Below are positions 26,480-38,330 of a stretch of DNA of 64,000 bases, piece by piece; position 1 is the stretch's first letter; the number at the start of each line of letters is the position of its first letter. A program made the position numbers and the translations under genes. The DNA is from Diplolepis rosae (lineage: Eukaryota; Arthropoda; Insecta; Hymenoptera; Diplolepididae): positions 2,418,001 to 2,482,000 of the forward strand of contig JAPYXD010000753.1 in NCBI GenBank assembly GCA_030998225.1. The letters are read 5' to 3'. Below the pieces are notes generated by a model. It did no database searches. It worked only from the letters and a program-made list of their open reading frames with translations, and was not told the DNA's origin.

Positions 26480-27170
26480 AGTCCGGTTGTTTTGTGACCT
26501 TCAAAATACGCGGAATAATAATAATAATACGCTATTAGAAATAGAAAATTGTTGGTCCCCTATTCGTGAAGAATATTCTGAAAATAAAGAAAAAATATTT
26601 TCGAAAATTATTTTTTTCCTTTTCTACTCGAAAAGTAAAACTAATTTATAATGCAATATTTATTCCGTTAATTTTTCAACAATTGAGTCTTTTGAAATTT
26701 GAATTTGGCGCCATTGAGAGCTGCAACTAATTTCAAAGTCCAGCCACCAAACTTAACTTTTATACCAATAAGGAAACCAATAAATCGAAGTTTTAATCTT
26801 AATTAATTCTTGATAAAAAAAAAGTTCTTTGTCAACTACTGCAGCGCAGTAATTCATGTCGAAGAAATTTATTTGTGTGTAAATAAAGTACTTGCATGAA
26901 ATCACTTACATCGTATGGGCGGAGTGGAATAATTTTAGTGTAGAGACATATTCATAATTAACTTGATAAGTACCAGTTAGAGAGTGCTCATCTACCACTC
27001 TTAATAAACTTTCCGGAAGTAAAGATCTCTGAGCAAACTTATACCAAAGGTCTTGAGCGTCATTAAGCGACATATATATTGCGCGACTTGCTTTCTCTCA
27101 TATAACCTGAAAATCTATTTTACAATCTTCTCTTCTTATACGTGGAAAATTTTCACCAGCAATCTTCGGA
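26480..27170. other. Unique AT-rich sequence
   Basis: No gene recognised. A short AAT microsatellite is present near 26,515-26,528. Confidence 0.5.
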
Positions 27171-27445
27171 TCTTATACTGTTATAAATGTTCTGAATTTC
27201 ACGAAATTTTTAAGTTGCAAATGTAACGGAAAATTATTTCCTTAAACTCATCTAAAAATTACGAAACTGCAACATGAATCTCATTAAATTTATCCTGAAA
27301 TAACAAAATTATAACAAACTTCCCAGTTACACGTAACCAAATTTTTAGTTTAATGTAACTATTATAAACCTACAGTTACCTGGAACGTGAAATTATTTTT
27401 GTTCAAGTTGCAGGATTTTCAGATACAAGTATTGGAATATCCAGT
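27171..27445. repeat. Diverged relative of the 22.3 kb foldback element
   Basis: The left end ATACTGTTATAAATGTTCTG resembles the inverted right end of the 22,297-22,726 element. A TCAGATACAAGTATT motif matches TATTTGTATCTGA there in the opposite orientation. GTTAC/GTAAC words are common to both. The right end was not found. Confidence 0.45.
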
Positions 27446-27532
27446 CAATTTTAAATGAAAAATAAACATTCTTTTCTTTTTTTTTCTTATCTTATCTTAT
27501 CAGGAAAATAAGATTATAATAGTATCTTTTCG

Positions 27533-28850
27533 CACGTGATACGAACGATATTTTTTGTTCCCTGTATACCGAAAGTTAGCCGAGTCGATGTCGTTCTGCG
27601 TACGGAAAGTTGATTTTCCCGCACTAATGCGTTAAAATTTTAATTTTGTTTTCATTTTCCGCACACTTGAAATTTTACCGCACGTAAAGCGACACCGACA
27701 AGGCTAAATTTTGGTATACGGCGGAAAAAATAGTATATTTCGTATCAAGTGCGGAAAGGCGTATTTTAACGCGAAAGCGAGTCGCGCGTTAAAATACAAT
27801 CCTCACGTGACACGAACGATATTTTTTGTTCGCTGTATACCGAAAGTTAGCCGAGTCGATGTCGTTCTGCGTACGGAAAGTTGATTTTCCCGCACTAATG
27901 CGTTAAAATTTTAATTTTGTTTTCATTTTCCGCACACTTGAAATTTTACCGCACGTAAAGCGACACCGACAAGGCTAAATTTTGGTATACGGCGGAAAAA
28001 ATAGTATATTTCGTATCAAGTGCGGAAAGGCGTATTTTAACGCGAAAGCGAGTCGCGCGTTAAAATACAATCCTCACGTGACACGAACGATATTTTTTGT
28101 TCGCTGTATACCGAAAGTTAGCCGAGTCGATGTCTTTCTGCGTGCGGAAAGTTGATTTTCCCGCACTGATGCATTAAAATTTTAATTTTCTTTTCTTTTT
28201 CCGCACACTTAAAATTTTACCGCACACAAAGCGACACCGAGAAGATTAAATTTTAGTATACGGCGGAAAAAATGGTATATTTCGTATCAAATGCGGAAAG
28301 GCGTATTTTAACGCTAAAGCGAGTCGCGCGTTAAAATACAATCCTCACGTGATACGAACGATATTTTTTGTTCGCTGTATACCGAAAGTTAGCCGAGTCG
28401 ATGTCGTTCTGCGTGCGGAAAGTTGATTTTCCCGCACTAATGCGTTAAAATTTTAATTTTGTTTTCATTTTCCGCACACGTGAAATTTTACCGCACGTAA
28501 AGCGAGACCGACAAGGCTAAATTTTAGTATACGGCGGATAAAATGGTATATTTCGTATCAAGTGCGGAAAGGCGTATTCTAACGCAAAAGCGAGTCGCGC
28601 GTTAAAATACTATCCTCACGTGATACGAACGATATTTTTTGTTCGCTGTATACCGAAAGTCAGCCGAGTCGATGTCGTTCTGCGTGCAGAAAGTTGATTT
28701 TCCCGCACTGATGCATTAAAATTTTAATTTTGTTTTCATTTTCCGCACACTTAAAATTTTACCCGACTGGTGTGGTTAAATCAATTTTCCGCACGCAAAA
28801 CGACACCGAAAAAGCTAACTTTTGATGTACAGCGGACAAAAAATATCTTA
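27533..28850 (+). repeat. 271-bp tandem repeat, five units, each a double hairpin
   Basis: CACGTGA(T/C)ACGAACG recurs at 27,533, 27,804, 28,075, 28,346 and 28,617, exactly 271 bp apart; the fifth unit decays after ~28,770. Within each unit the first ~115 bp (GATACGAACGATATTTTTTG, CTGTATACCGAAAG) pairs imperfectly with the following ~115 bp read backwards (CTTGATACGAAATATAC, CCGTATACCAAAA). The linker forms a second hairpin, GTATTTTAACGCG with CGCGTTAAAATAC. GC content is higher than in the surroundings. No ORF is present. Confidence 0.95.
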
Positions 28851-30140
28851 TTGTCCCAAAATTTCTGAATTTTTTCATCAATATCCAAAATTTTCGATTG
28901 AAATAATAATCTTTATAAAAATTTTCTCAGGAGTAGCTTGATTAACGTCTCTTCTTGGCTTGAGTATAGCGGAGGGTGATGAAAATGATCGAGTCGAGCG
29001 ACGAGTGGACCTATTTTTTATTGGCTGGAGGGAAGATCATTAACTTAGTCGAGAAAGAGGATATAAGACACCAATGAATTTCGCAACTAGGATTAACCAC
29101 GACGATCGTAAGGCGCCTTAGTATCAGAGCTTAATCCCGTAATGGTCCAGAAAACGCTCTCCTAATGTAATTGATCACTGCTAGCTCATTTTCATTTGCT
29201 ATTATTTTCTATCGTAAGTCGATTTAATGGATTCTCTATACGCCTTTCCGTCGTTGAAACGCGGTAATCATTTCCATTTACAAAGAGCGCCAGCACTCAT
29301 CGTAAAACGTTATGGACAATTCCAACTTTTCGATTCTCGTTCGTACTAAACAAACGCGAGAAATGAAGAATAGATCGAGTTTCACTTTTTATTTTCCTTA
29401 ACGTAAAGATCTAAACTGGTTCTATTGTAAGCTGACTGCAATTATAATTGAGTTATGCAAATGTAATGAAACACGAATTCGACAAATAGCACGCGAGTCA
29501 ACAAACTCGAATTTCTCGAAACTATAGTAAGTTAAACGTAATTTACTCCCATATGTGTTCTAACTGAATGTGGGTTGCGAATTACGACACGAGGATGAAA
29601 GGATCGCACGAATCCACGGCCTAGTCGGCATATCGCGTACCGCTGACTTTGTCCCCTGAGTGCAACGGTAATCATTTCTAATTTGCAGTTATGCAAAAAT
29701 ACGTAAAGCTCAAGTACCCTAGATAATAATACTCGTTTCCCGTAGACACTCTCACGGGGGCTGTGAATTTTCCTTTTGCAAAATACTGGCCACCCTTGTC
29801 GCAAAGTACTTATATATATATAGGGTAATTTGCAAGGGACGATTCCACGCGCTCGAGAAAGAGAAGAACCTGAGAAATATGTGTACTGTCCTTGCTAATA
29901 TAACGAGGATAGTCGACTTCCAAATCGACCCTTTGCGGTAGCAATGTAAGATGGTAAAAAGAACTCGTTTGCTTCTTACTTCCTTCTCGAGATGCGAGAA
30001 CAGTAGATTTCACTTCTTCATCATCCAATAAATCAAAAAGGATCATTTTTATGGAAAAATTACGTTCTTATATGAAAAGAAAAGCTATCCATCGAGATCA
30101 GGATGTAACAACACTTATTTATGGAAAAATAACTAATAAA
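28851..30140. other. Unique higher-complexity sequence without a recognised gene
   Basis: This stretch has balanced base composition and no repeat structure. Two short minus-strand open frames (29,532-29,804 and 29,810-30,046) show no known domain and lack convincing splice sites. It may hold conserved regulatory DNA, but that is only a guess. Confidence 0.4.
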
Positions 30141-30200
30141 AATCCGCCCGCTTCGCGGGCACATTCTCATCGCGCGCAGCTCGCTTCGCTCGCAAGTTTG
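30141..30200. repeat. GC-rich hairpin and GCTCGC repeat
   Basis: GCCCGC-TTC-GCGGGC forms a perfect 6-bp stem with a three-base loop at 30,146-30,160. It is followed by CGCGCGCAGC and a GCTCGC-TTC-GCTCGC direct repeat. The composition contrasts sharply with the AT-rich flanks. Confidence 0.8.
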
Positions 30201-30721
30201 ATTACTCTTTTCTCTCTTTCTTATTTAATTATTCTTCTAATATTTCTATACTCATTTCAAAATAATTGCTTACAGTGAGTAAAGTAAAAAGTGTTGGCAA
30301 AGTACTTTGTCCACGCTTTTTACATTTGTCAATGATTTGCTCTTCTTTTCTCAATGCCACGGACAATGATCGAGAAATCGATCATTTTGCCGTCTCTAAA
30401 CTGGCTGAGAAAGTCGCATTTTCCGCGTGGGCATTGGAATATATCTATTTATTCCAAATATCTGAAAAAGGAAAAAATTCGTAGACTGTTTTTAAGGAAA
30501 CGATTTTTTATTTTAACGCTTATTTTGTATATCTCATATTTTGGTTAAAAAATGGAATTTTTGAATTTTAATCGTATATTCTGAAATTAAAATGAAAAAT
30601 ATACGTTTTATCAGAAACTATGGCAGACAGAATTTGTAGATCTTACTGAAACGAACAATTTTGCAAATTTTCGTTTTCTGTCACGTGACATCGGTAATTA
30701 CACACGAAGACTCTTTTTATA

Positions 30722-30818
30722 GCAATATATGTTTTATTTTATAATAATAATTCTAAAAAATATTAGGAATTAAGGGAAAATCGAGGTGAAATGGTAATTA
30801 TTCTTAGCGAAATGAAAA
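30722..30818 (+). repeat. Dispersed ~100 bp repeat, copy 2
   Basis: Same order of blocks as 20,712-20,812 (ATATATGTTT, AAAAAATATTAGGAATTAAG, GGAAAATCGAGG, AATGGTAATTATTC). It runs directly into the foldback at 30,805, so the two may be parts of one element. Confidence 0.75.
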
Positions 30819-31156
30819 TTTTTCGCAGCCAAAATACTAAAGATTCAAAAAATTATATGAAAGTTTAGTATGGGTTATAGTAAAGTTTGATACTATTTAA
30901 TATAGTAAATTATCATATACACTCCGAAAACAGTTTCTTTAAATCGAAGAAACATTTTTTTTTATATACGGCCAAAGAAAAGATTGCTTTAATGTAAAAA
31001 AATCTATTTCTTTGGATCAAAGAAAATTTTTTTGAATTAACAAAACTTTCTTTAATTCAAAGAAATTTTTCTTTGACCGTATATCAAAGAAACTTTTTTC
31101 TCAGTGTAGTATATCTAAAGTTTAATATTTCGCTGCGAAAAATTTTCACTCTGACA
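30805..31156. mobile_element. Foldback element hosting a nested MITE
   Basis: GTGAAAATTTTTCGCAGCG-type sequence occurs near 30,811 and, inverted, near 31,130-31,155 (GCTGCGAAAAATTTTCAC). Each is followed inwards by ACTAAAG-type sequence. Between the arms lies the CACTCCG MITE at 30,920. Confidence 0.65.
30920..31106. mobile_element. MITE, CACTCAG family, 187 bp
   Basis: Begins CACTCCGAAAACAGTTTC and ends AAAGAAACTTTTTTCTCAGTG. Flanked by TA on both sides (30,918-30,919 and 31,107-31,108), a 2-bp duplication. The interior is the word TTTCTTTGATTCAAAGAAA and variants, with a conserved ATATACGGCCAAAG / GACCGTATAT pair near the ends. Confidence 0.88.
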
Positions 31157-31189
31157 CGTTTTTCCTGAAATTAAAACGTAATTTAGCAA

Positions 31190-31455
31190 AAATTGTAAAC
31201 TTGGTTTTCTCCGAGCAATAATAAATTTTTTTAGCTGGAACTTTAGGACATAATAAAGAACATATTAACGAATGGCTGCAGACTTCAATTAGTTCTAAAA
31301 CCTAAAAAAACATTCCTGTTTTACCGGCACTAACATTATTTTAATTGTCAAAAACAAATCAAAATCTACAACCATTCATTAATATGTTCTTTATTATGTC
31401 CCAAAGTTTCAGCTAAAAAAATTCATTATCGTGGAAAAATGTTGAGGTAAACTGA
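31190..31455. mobile_element. Foldback hairpin with ~56 bp near-perfect arms
   Basis: The stretch TTAGCTGGAACTTTAGGAC, then ATAATAAAGAACATATTAAC, beginning ~31,222, is repeated in reverse complement around 31,370-31,425 with only a few mismatches. Weaker pairing extends outwards on both sides. No ORF or target duplication was found. Confidence 0.8.
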
Positions 31456-31462
31456 TTTTATT

Positions 31463-31843
31463 CACTCAGAAAAAAGATTTGATTGAATCAAAGAAAATGA
31501 TTTCTTTGAACGACTTTCTTTGATTTAAAGAAATGATTTGTTTAAATGAAATAAAATTTGTATGATCCAAACAAAATATCTTTGAACCAAATAAATATTT
31601 GTTTGAATCAAATTAATTTTTCTTCAAAGCAAAGAAATTAATGCATTGATATATGGTTAAAGATATAATTTGTTAGATTTAAGGCAGAAATTTATTTGAT
31701 TCGAACGAATATTTGTTTGATCCAAAGATATTTTGTTTGAATCAAACAAATTTTGTTTCATTTAAACAAAACATTTCATTAAATCAAAGAAAGTCGTTCA
31801 AAAAAATAATTTTTTTGATTCAATCAAATCTTTTTTCTGAGTG
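31463..31843. mobile_element. MITE, CACTCAG family, 381 bp
   Basis: The 27-bp ends, CACTCAGAAAAAAGATTTG and its inverse CAAATCTTTTTTCTGAGTG, match perfectly. TT flanks both sides (31,461-31,462 and 31,844-31,845). The interior alternates AAAGAAA, CAAACAAA and TTTGATTC words in both orientations. It sits only a few bases after the 31,190-31,455 hairpin. Confidence 0.92.
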
Positions 31844-31880
31844 TTGATTTAGTCAGCTGTACTTGTTGATCCATGGCCTT

Positions 31881-32095
31881 AGGGCCATAGATCAATCGGA
31901 CCACGTGACTAAAGTATAAATTCGTTCACGTGAGATAACTTTTTAAATTTACAAAGCATCTTTATGAAAATTTTGGAAACCTAACAAAAAACAATAAAGC
32001 ACGTCTTTTCTGTAAAAATAAGAAAATATTTTGTAAATTAAAAAGATATCTTACATGAATTTGTTCACGTGGTCTGATTGATCCATGGCCTTAAG
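31881..32095. mobile_element. Foldback element, GGCCATNGATCAATC / CACGTGA family
   Basis: The left arm GGGCCATAGATCAATCGG, then ACCACGTGACTAA, pairs with the right arm (reverse complement GGCCATGGATCAATCAG, then ACCACGTGA). Both continue inward to GAGATAACTTTTTAAATTTA-like sequence. Diverged single arms or relatives occur at 40,788, 41,881, 48,421 and 51,569. Confidence 0.8.
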
Positions 32096-32742
32096 TCAGT
32101 TAATTTATTTCCATGTGGTTTTTGATGTATGGAAAGAATAATATTTTAAATCTTGATGAATGAAATGCTTATTTAAATTAACAAAACGGCGATTAATCGA
32201 CTCACTTGAGGTTTAGGTAATGTCAAATTTATGGGTGATCATGAAACGTAAATCGAATGTGCGATAGTATGCAAATTGTGTAACGAGAGGTCGTTTATTG
32301 CACAGTTTCATGTCCCCATGCATTTGAAATCCCCATGGCTTCTACCAAAAACGCGAGCTGCAAACGACCTTTTAGTCCCGGAGATATACTAACGGTGTGT
32401 CCATAGAAATATAGAGAAACAAATATATGCAGAGTAGGTATATTTACAATGAATTAACGGAGGCGTTAATGCAAAAACCCCTTCCGGTCTGCTATCCCAT
32501 TAGTTTAAACAGATTCCCCTTCCCCAGTAATTGAGCACATCTGCGCGTTCCTGCAATATAGCGTCGAACTGTTCGCCGATTAAACACTCACCATCAAAAA
32601 GCGATTCGAGCATTGTTCAATTCAAACCTCGGAATTTCATTGTTCCGTCAAGGAGCATCAGTTTTGAGAAGTTTTAACAGAGAAAATTTTATAACAGTTT
32701 GTATAAATTCACATTTTGGAAGATCGACGACATTTGTTCTAA
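32096..32742. other. Unique sequence
   Basis: Higher-complexity sequence around 32,160-32,640 with no coding signature recognised. Confidence 0.45.
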
Positions 32743-32919
32743 GACTGAGAAAACAGTTTCTTTGAATTAAAGAAATTTTTGTTGATTCAAACAAATTTTC
32801 TTAGAACCAAAGAAATAGATTTGTTTACAATAAGAAAAATTTTTTAAATCAACAAAACTTTCTTCAATTCCAAGAAATTTTTTCTTTGACTGTATATCAA
32901 AGAAACTGTTTTCTGGGTG
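32743..32919. mobile_element. MITE, CACTCAG family, 177 bp
   Basis: Ends GACTGAGAAAACAGTTTC and AAACTGTTTTCTGGGTG are mutated forms of the CACTGAG terminus. The interior has the TTCTTTGATTCAAAGAA word and GACTGTATATCAAAG. Flanking dinucleotides (AA and TA) do not match, so the boundary or flank has changed. Confidence 0.8.
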
Positions 32920-33423
32920 TATTAAGTAAAACTTTAAACTATTAATTCTTAAGGAGAAAACTATACACAAATTTGTTCACAATTCAAGTCTAAAAACCTA
33001 TAAATTACAAATAATGAAAATAGATTGAATGTTTATAGGACAAAAATTATTATTATTTTTCTTAAAGCAATCTGACACGATTCAGTTAAAATATCGAGAG
33101 ATTTTTTTGTAATTTTTAATATCTAGTATAAATTTAGTTTATAATAAAAAATTAATACCTATTAAATTAGCAAAATAAAGGAATAGATTTTTAAAGTGCT
33201 CAAAAGTGAATTTGATCTTCAAGTTATATATGTATAAAACTTAACGGATTTGAATTAGCACTTGATATAATAAAGTGTTATATCAAAAAGGCTAGAGACA
33301 AGCTAATTCATCAAGTTATATATGAAAAACTATATACGATGTTAAAATTAAATTTTGAATCATATAAAAATATTTTTTTTTTTACTTTTTGCAACACAAA
33401 ATTATTTTTATAAAGCAAATGAA
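32920..33423. other. AT-rich sequence, nothing recognised
   Basis: Simple AT-rich sequence. Two ATCAAGTTATATATG segments (near 33,218 and 33,318) are a local short duplication. Confidence 0.4.
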
Positions 33424-33832
33424 CTCTCTAAACCTGAATCTGCCTATTCACTGATGGCAGCAGCTATAAGTCTTTCACTGAGAAGCAGTGAAATTCGACT
33501 GATAAATCAGTGAAATAGATTGAACTTACTTTTTGAATCAGTGAAAGCTTCAGGTGGGAGTAATAAAACCAGCAATATATTTTAACGATCGGTGAACTCG
33601 TTTATTTTAGGCTAAACAACACTAAAACGAAATTACGTAATTATTATTATTTTTAAGGGAGGATAAATCAGTAAAATGTAGATGAAAGTTTTGAATTTGC
33701 GAATTCAAAAGTTATGTTCACGTGACGCATTTACTGATTCCTCAGTGAAATCAAAGCAGGGCACTGATTCATCAGTTGACATATTTTCACTGATATAATC
33801 AGTGACTATTTCACTGATTCAGGTTTAGAGAG
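33424..33832. mobile_element. MITE, CTCTCTAAA family, copy 4 (diverged, 409 bp)
   Basis: The 17-bp termini CTCTCTAAACCTGAATC and GATTCAGGTTTAGAGAG are perfect inverted repeats. AA flanks both sides (33,422-33,423 and 33,833-33,834). TTCACTGA words fill both ends, but the middle (about 33,555-33,720) is unrelated unique sequence, so this is a distinct subfamily with a longer core. Confidence 0.85.
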
Positions 33833-33834
33833 AA

Positions 33835-34507
33835 TGTTCATAATTTGGAGCCTATATTATTCCCTTCACAGTTACAATTCCTACATCCAAAAGGAATATT
33901 ATAATTGCGAAGAAAATATTTTTTCGAAAGAAATATATAATGGAATGAAGAAAACAATTACTGCAGGAAAACAAAATAAATTGTTTTTTGATAAGATATA
34001 TATTTATCATACTAATTTTCAAAAATCGTATTGGAAATAAAAAATGGTATTTTTGGCTAAATTATACAAAATATTATATACAATTTTTGCTAATTTAAGT
34101 TCTAATCTAGGGAAAAACATGTCATATTGAGAATTTTTCGTAGCGTAATACTAAAATTCGGATTCAATGTGTTGCATAAAAGTTGAAAAATGAAGCGAGT
34201 AATACGATTTTTCTAACAATTTTTCGTCTTTCCAAAGCAATTAGGAATAAACTTGTAAAATTAGTTATAAATTTCAAAAAGAAACAAAATATCTATTTTT
34301 GAGGTTCAAAACGGGTTGTTTTTCACATTTTAGATTTTTTTTTCATAATGCAATTATAATATCTTCTAAGCTTGGCAAAGTTCTTCTGGGCTAAAGTTAA
34401 GAGAAATATCCTGGAAATTTCCAAAGCAAACTAAATATATATTTTACAAATTTTTAATTCTTATATGTGGTGGCTATATATTTTAAGAGGCTGTTTGTTT
34501 TGTCCTT
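33835..34507. other. AT-rich sequence
   Basis: No gene seen. A GAGAATTTTTCGTAGCG motif near 34,130 recalls the arms of the 30,805 foldback. Confidence 0.4.
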
Positions 34508-34509
34508 TA

Positions 34510-35726
34510 CCCATGTGGAAATTTACTACTGGCGCACTATCATGCCAGTACCGTCGTCGGATTTCTGATACTGGCAGGATACTGGTGCAATATCGGCAAG
34601 ATTACCGTCATAGTACTGGCTAGAACCCTAATGAAAACTCGTTTAAGAGGTGTCAGCCAGTATTGGCCCAGTGTTATCAGTCAGTACTGGCATAGTACTG
34701 GCTAGACACCTAATTGGGAGATACAGTCAGTACTGTGCTGGTACTTGAAAGTAGTACTGATCCAGTACTAGCAGCCGATACTGACTGGATTTTATCTGGT
34801 AAAATTTTGTAATTTCAAAAGTATTCTAACTTCTAGTATAACCATATTAGAAGCTAAATTGATCATTAAGTTTCACAATACTATTTAAAAGTGAACTCAT
34901 ACAAATTAAATCAAAAACATTTTATTGAAATTTCATATTCTGTACTCAAAAATATAGTTCTTTGGCAAAAAATCTGAAAAATGTATGGAACACAAAACGA
35001 AAAATAATTATGAAATTATTTATAAAAATATATTGAATGGATATGTCAAAAATAGATAAGTTGAAGGTTGTGAAAATAGTACGTTGGCAATTTGCCAGTA
35101 ATGATAATTAGTACTCTGACATTAGTAAACCAGTACCTTTGTTGACATTTTGCCAGTAACGGTAATCAGTACTGCACCAGTAGTAAACCAGTTGAGCACC
35201 AACTGTCAATGAGATTCCTATGTCGGCATGTAGCCAGTATTTGGAGTCTGTTTATAGTCAGCACTAAGCCAGTATTGTGCCGAAGCTTGTCATAACTCAT
35301 TTGTGGGTATTTGACCAGTAATAATGATCACTACTGCGGCTGTAGCAAACCAGTAGAGTGACAACTGTCAAAAAGACTTTTATTTCAGTTCATTGCCAGT
35401 TTTTGGATTCTGTATACAGCCAGGACTAAACCAGAACTGTTACGAAGATTAGCACACCTCCTTTGTCGGTATTTTGACAGTAATAGTTACCAGTACTGTA
35501 CCCGTAGTAAACCAGTAGAGTGCCAACTGTAAATTAAATCCCTACTTCAGAGTTTCACCAGTACTGTCAAAGAATACTGCGCCAGTATTGCGCCAGTACT
35601 GCACCAGTAATATGCCAATGTTTGGCACAGTATTGACAGGCAGTACTGGCATTACTCCTCGGTTGAAACTGGCACAATACTGCGCCGGTTATAAATACTG
35701 TCTGGTCTCAGACTTTTCCACCTGGG
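34510..35726. mobile_element. CAGTACTGGC-word element, 1.2 kb
   Basis: Ends CCCATGTGGAAA and TTTCCACCTGGG are inverted repeats with one mismatch, flanked by TA on each side (34,508-34,509 and 35,727-35,728). The two end regions are dense in the self-complementary word CAGTACTGGC and degenerate forms (GCCAGTATTG, CCAGTACT). The middle (34,800-35,090) is AT-rich unique sequence. An open frame at 35,588-35,776 lies in the word tract and is not a gene. Confidence 0.88.
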
Positions 35727-35728
35727 TA

Positions 35729-36229
35729 ACTATAACTAAAAAACACCAAATAAATTTGGGGTTAATCCCTGCCTAATTTAAAAATTGTCTAACTTTCACC
35801 TGAAGTATTTACATTTTTTACGATTTAGGGTGATTCAACACTAAAAAAAATGTTTAGTTGACCCAACTACTTCAGTTTATAAAATATGAGAGCTACTTTA
35901 TTGATTGGTAACACTACTTTTCTCTAGATCTTACAATCTGTATTTATATTCCAAGAGCTCGGATAGAAATTCTACCATGAAAGTATTTGTGCCAACTAAT
36001 AAATTATCAGTGGCATATTTTAGAAGCTAAAGTACTAAATTCAACAAACTATTTTTCCTGTCAAGGTCCCAGGACAGCGGCCAAAAATTCTTTAATATCT
36101 AAAAAATTAAATGATTTATTTTTCACCCAATGAAAGAAAATAAAGAAGTGAGACTTACAAAAAAGAATATAAATTTTTGTATTCAACATATCCTAGTCTG
36201 CAGTCATCAAATTGTCTTTAATTTCCCGA
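35729..36229. other. AT-rich sequence, nothing recognised
   Basis: No repeat arms, exon or domain recognised between the two flanking elements. Confidence 0.45.
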
Positions 36230-36233
36230 TTAA

Positions 36234-38277
36234 GGGGGGAGATACCTCTAGAAGTTTCAAAAAATCAAAAATTTTTTTTTTGCTCCAATCGATTGAAAAA
36301 CTATTCAAAAACATAATCCCAAAGTTCTATTGGTAACGCGTAAGTTGAATGAAACATATTTTTTCTTGTACAAAAACTTTAAGGCTCGTTTTCTCGAAAC
36401 TAACTTTTTTTATCCGGCCGTCACGATTGCGAGCAAACTATTCAACCGATTTACTTGAATGAAACGGTATTTTATAGATAATTCTATATTCAAGGGCGTG
36501 GTTTTTCAACTATTTTCATGTAAAAAAAAAACGGGTAAAAATGGCATTTTTTTACGAAACGCGTGGAAATATACCCAATTTTTCGAAATTCTCAAAACCC
36601 CCCTGCTATGCACTCGATAAAAGCTTCCCGATTTATAAAAATTTTCTTTTATCGTTTCAGATGAAAAACCCAGCCAGGAAGTTGACGGCCGCAAAAAATG
36701 TTAACAGCGACGCTATCGACGGGATCCGTCATATTTCCGCCATTTTGTATTTTTCTATCATGAAAAATTGTTTTTTTGAAGTTAAATAATGCCTTCTAAT
36801 ATATGCAAAAAATCCAGACTTGCTTCGTTTTCATTCTCCCAGAATAAAATTGAAGAAAACTGCTTTTTTTAAGGGTTCTAGAGTAGGGTGGTCCAAAATG
36901 GCGACTTTTAAGGTCCTATTTTTTCTTTTTTCAAAATTTTGATTTTATATGGTGCCTGTTGGGACTTGAAATTTGCATGGGAAAATGCATGGGAAAAAGT
37001 CACTTTTTGGTATTTTTCGAATAATTGTTCAGAGTTAGGGAAAAGTTGACATTAAAGTTATAAGGCTTCTAGAGTACTTTCCAACGAAGAATTTGATCTA
37101 TCATACATATGGATTTGACGCCCCTAACACACCCTCACGATGCCCTGAAAACTACCCTTAAATCGAAAAATGTATATTCTTCAGGAAATTGACTCTTTTA
37201 AGCAGTTTAATCTCCTTTTTTTTTCAGAAATCATTACTATAGGTCTATTGGAATGTTTACAAATGTTTTTTAGTTAATTTCCATTTATTTAAATAAATTC
37301 TATTTGTTTAAATAATATGTTCTTCTATAAAATTCGTTTTAAATCTGTTCTCTGAGATCGGAATGGCAGTTTATTATCTGAAAGTAACTTTATTTATTTC
37401 TTTATTTATTTATTAATTTCTTTCTATTGTTTAAACAATTAATTATTATTAATTTTCTACTTTTTTGCAATTTATGGAAAAAAAGTCAGCTTTTATTGTG
37501 ATAAACCTATATATTTTAATTTCAAGGTATCCTCTATACATTATCTAATAAATCCTAAATTGTTTAAACAAATTTAATTTGTTTAAACATTTTTTTTTCT
37601 TCAATTCGCCTAAAATTCTGGTTTTTTGTAATAAACATATATATTTTAATTTCAAGGTATCTTCTCTACATTATCTAATAAATCCTAAATTGTTTAAACA
37701 AATTTAATTTGTTTAAACAATTTAGGATTAAACAGATTTAAAACGAATTTTATAGAAGAACATATTATTTAAACAAATAGAATTTATTTAAATAAATGGA
37801 AATTAACTAAAAAACATTTGTAAACATTCAAATAGACCAATAGTAATGATTTCCGAAAAAAAGAAGGAGAATAAACTGCTTAAAAGAGTCAATTTCCTGA
37901 AGAATGTACATTTTTCGATTTAAGGGTAGTTTTCAGGGCATCGTGGGGGTGTGTTAGGGGCGTCAAATCCATATGTATGATAGGTCAAATTCTTCGTTGG
38001 AAAGTACTCTAGAAGTCTTATAACTTTAATGTTAACTTTTCACTAATCCTGAACAATTATTCGAAAAATACCAAAAAGTGACTTTTTCCCATGCATTTTC
38101 CCATGCAAATTTCAAGTCCCAACAGGCACCATATAAAATAAAAATTTTGAAAAAAGAAAAAATAGGACCTTTATTTTTTTGGATTTCGAAACTCTTTGGG
38201 GGATCGTTTGCATCTAGCATCAAAAAAATTTTTGCAATGCATTTTTGGACCACCCTATTCTAGAGGTATCTCACCCC
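36234..38277. mobile_element. TTAA-flanked long-inverted-repeat element (composite)
   Basis: TTAA precedes the left end GGGGGGAGATACCTCTAGAA at 36,230-36,233 and follows the right end TTCTAGAGGTATCTCACCCC at 38,278-38,281. Inside, a second terminus near 36,871 (TTAAGGGTTCTAGAGTAGGG, then TGGTCCAAAA) starts a large palindrome. Arms of ~450-500 bp (about 36,880-37,350 and 37,725-38,262) pair closely, including GACGCCCCTAACACACCC and TGCATGGGAAAATGCATGGG. The centre is GTTTAAACAA-rich. TTAA targets are used by piggyBac and Kolobok elements; no transposase remains. Two related TTAA elements may have nested here. Confidence 0.85.
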
Positions 38278-38330
38278 TTAACCAAAAAAAATACAAGTAG
38301 AAAAAATTTGAATATTTAATTATCACTCAC

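Noticed and set aside
29532..30046. Two minus-strand frames as small genes
   Set aside because: No known domain, no clear start context, and no splice or poly-A evidence.
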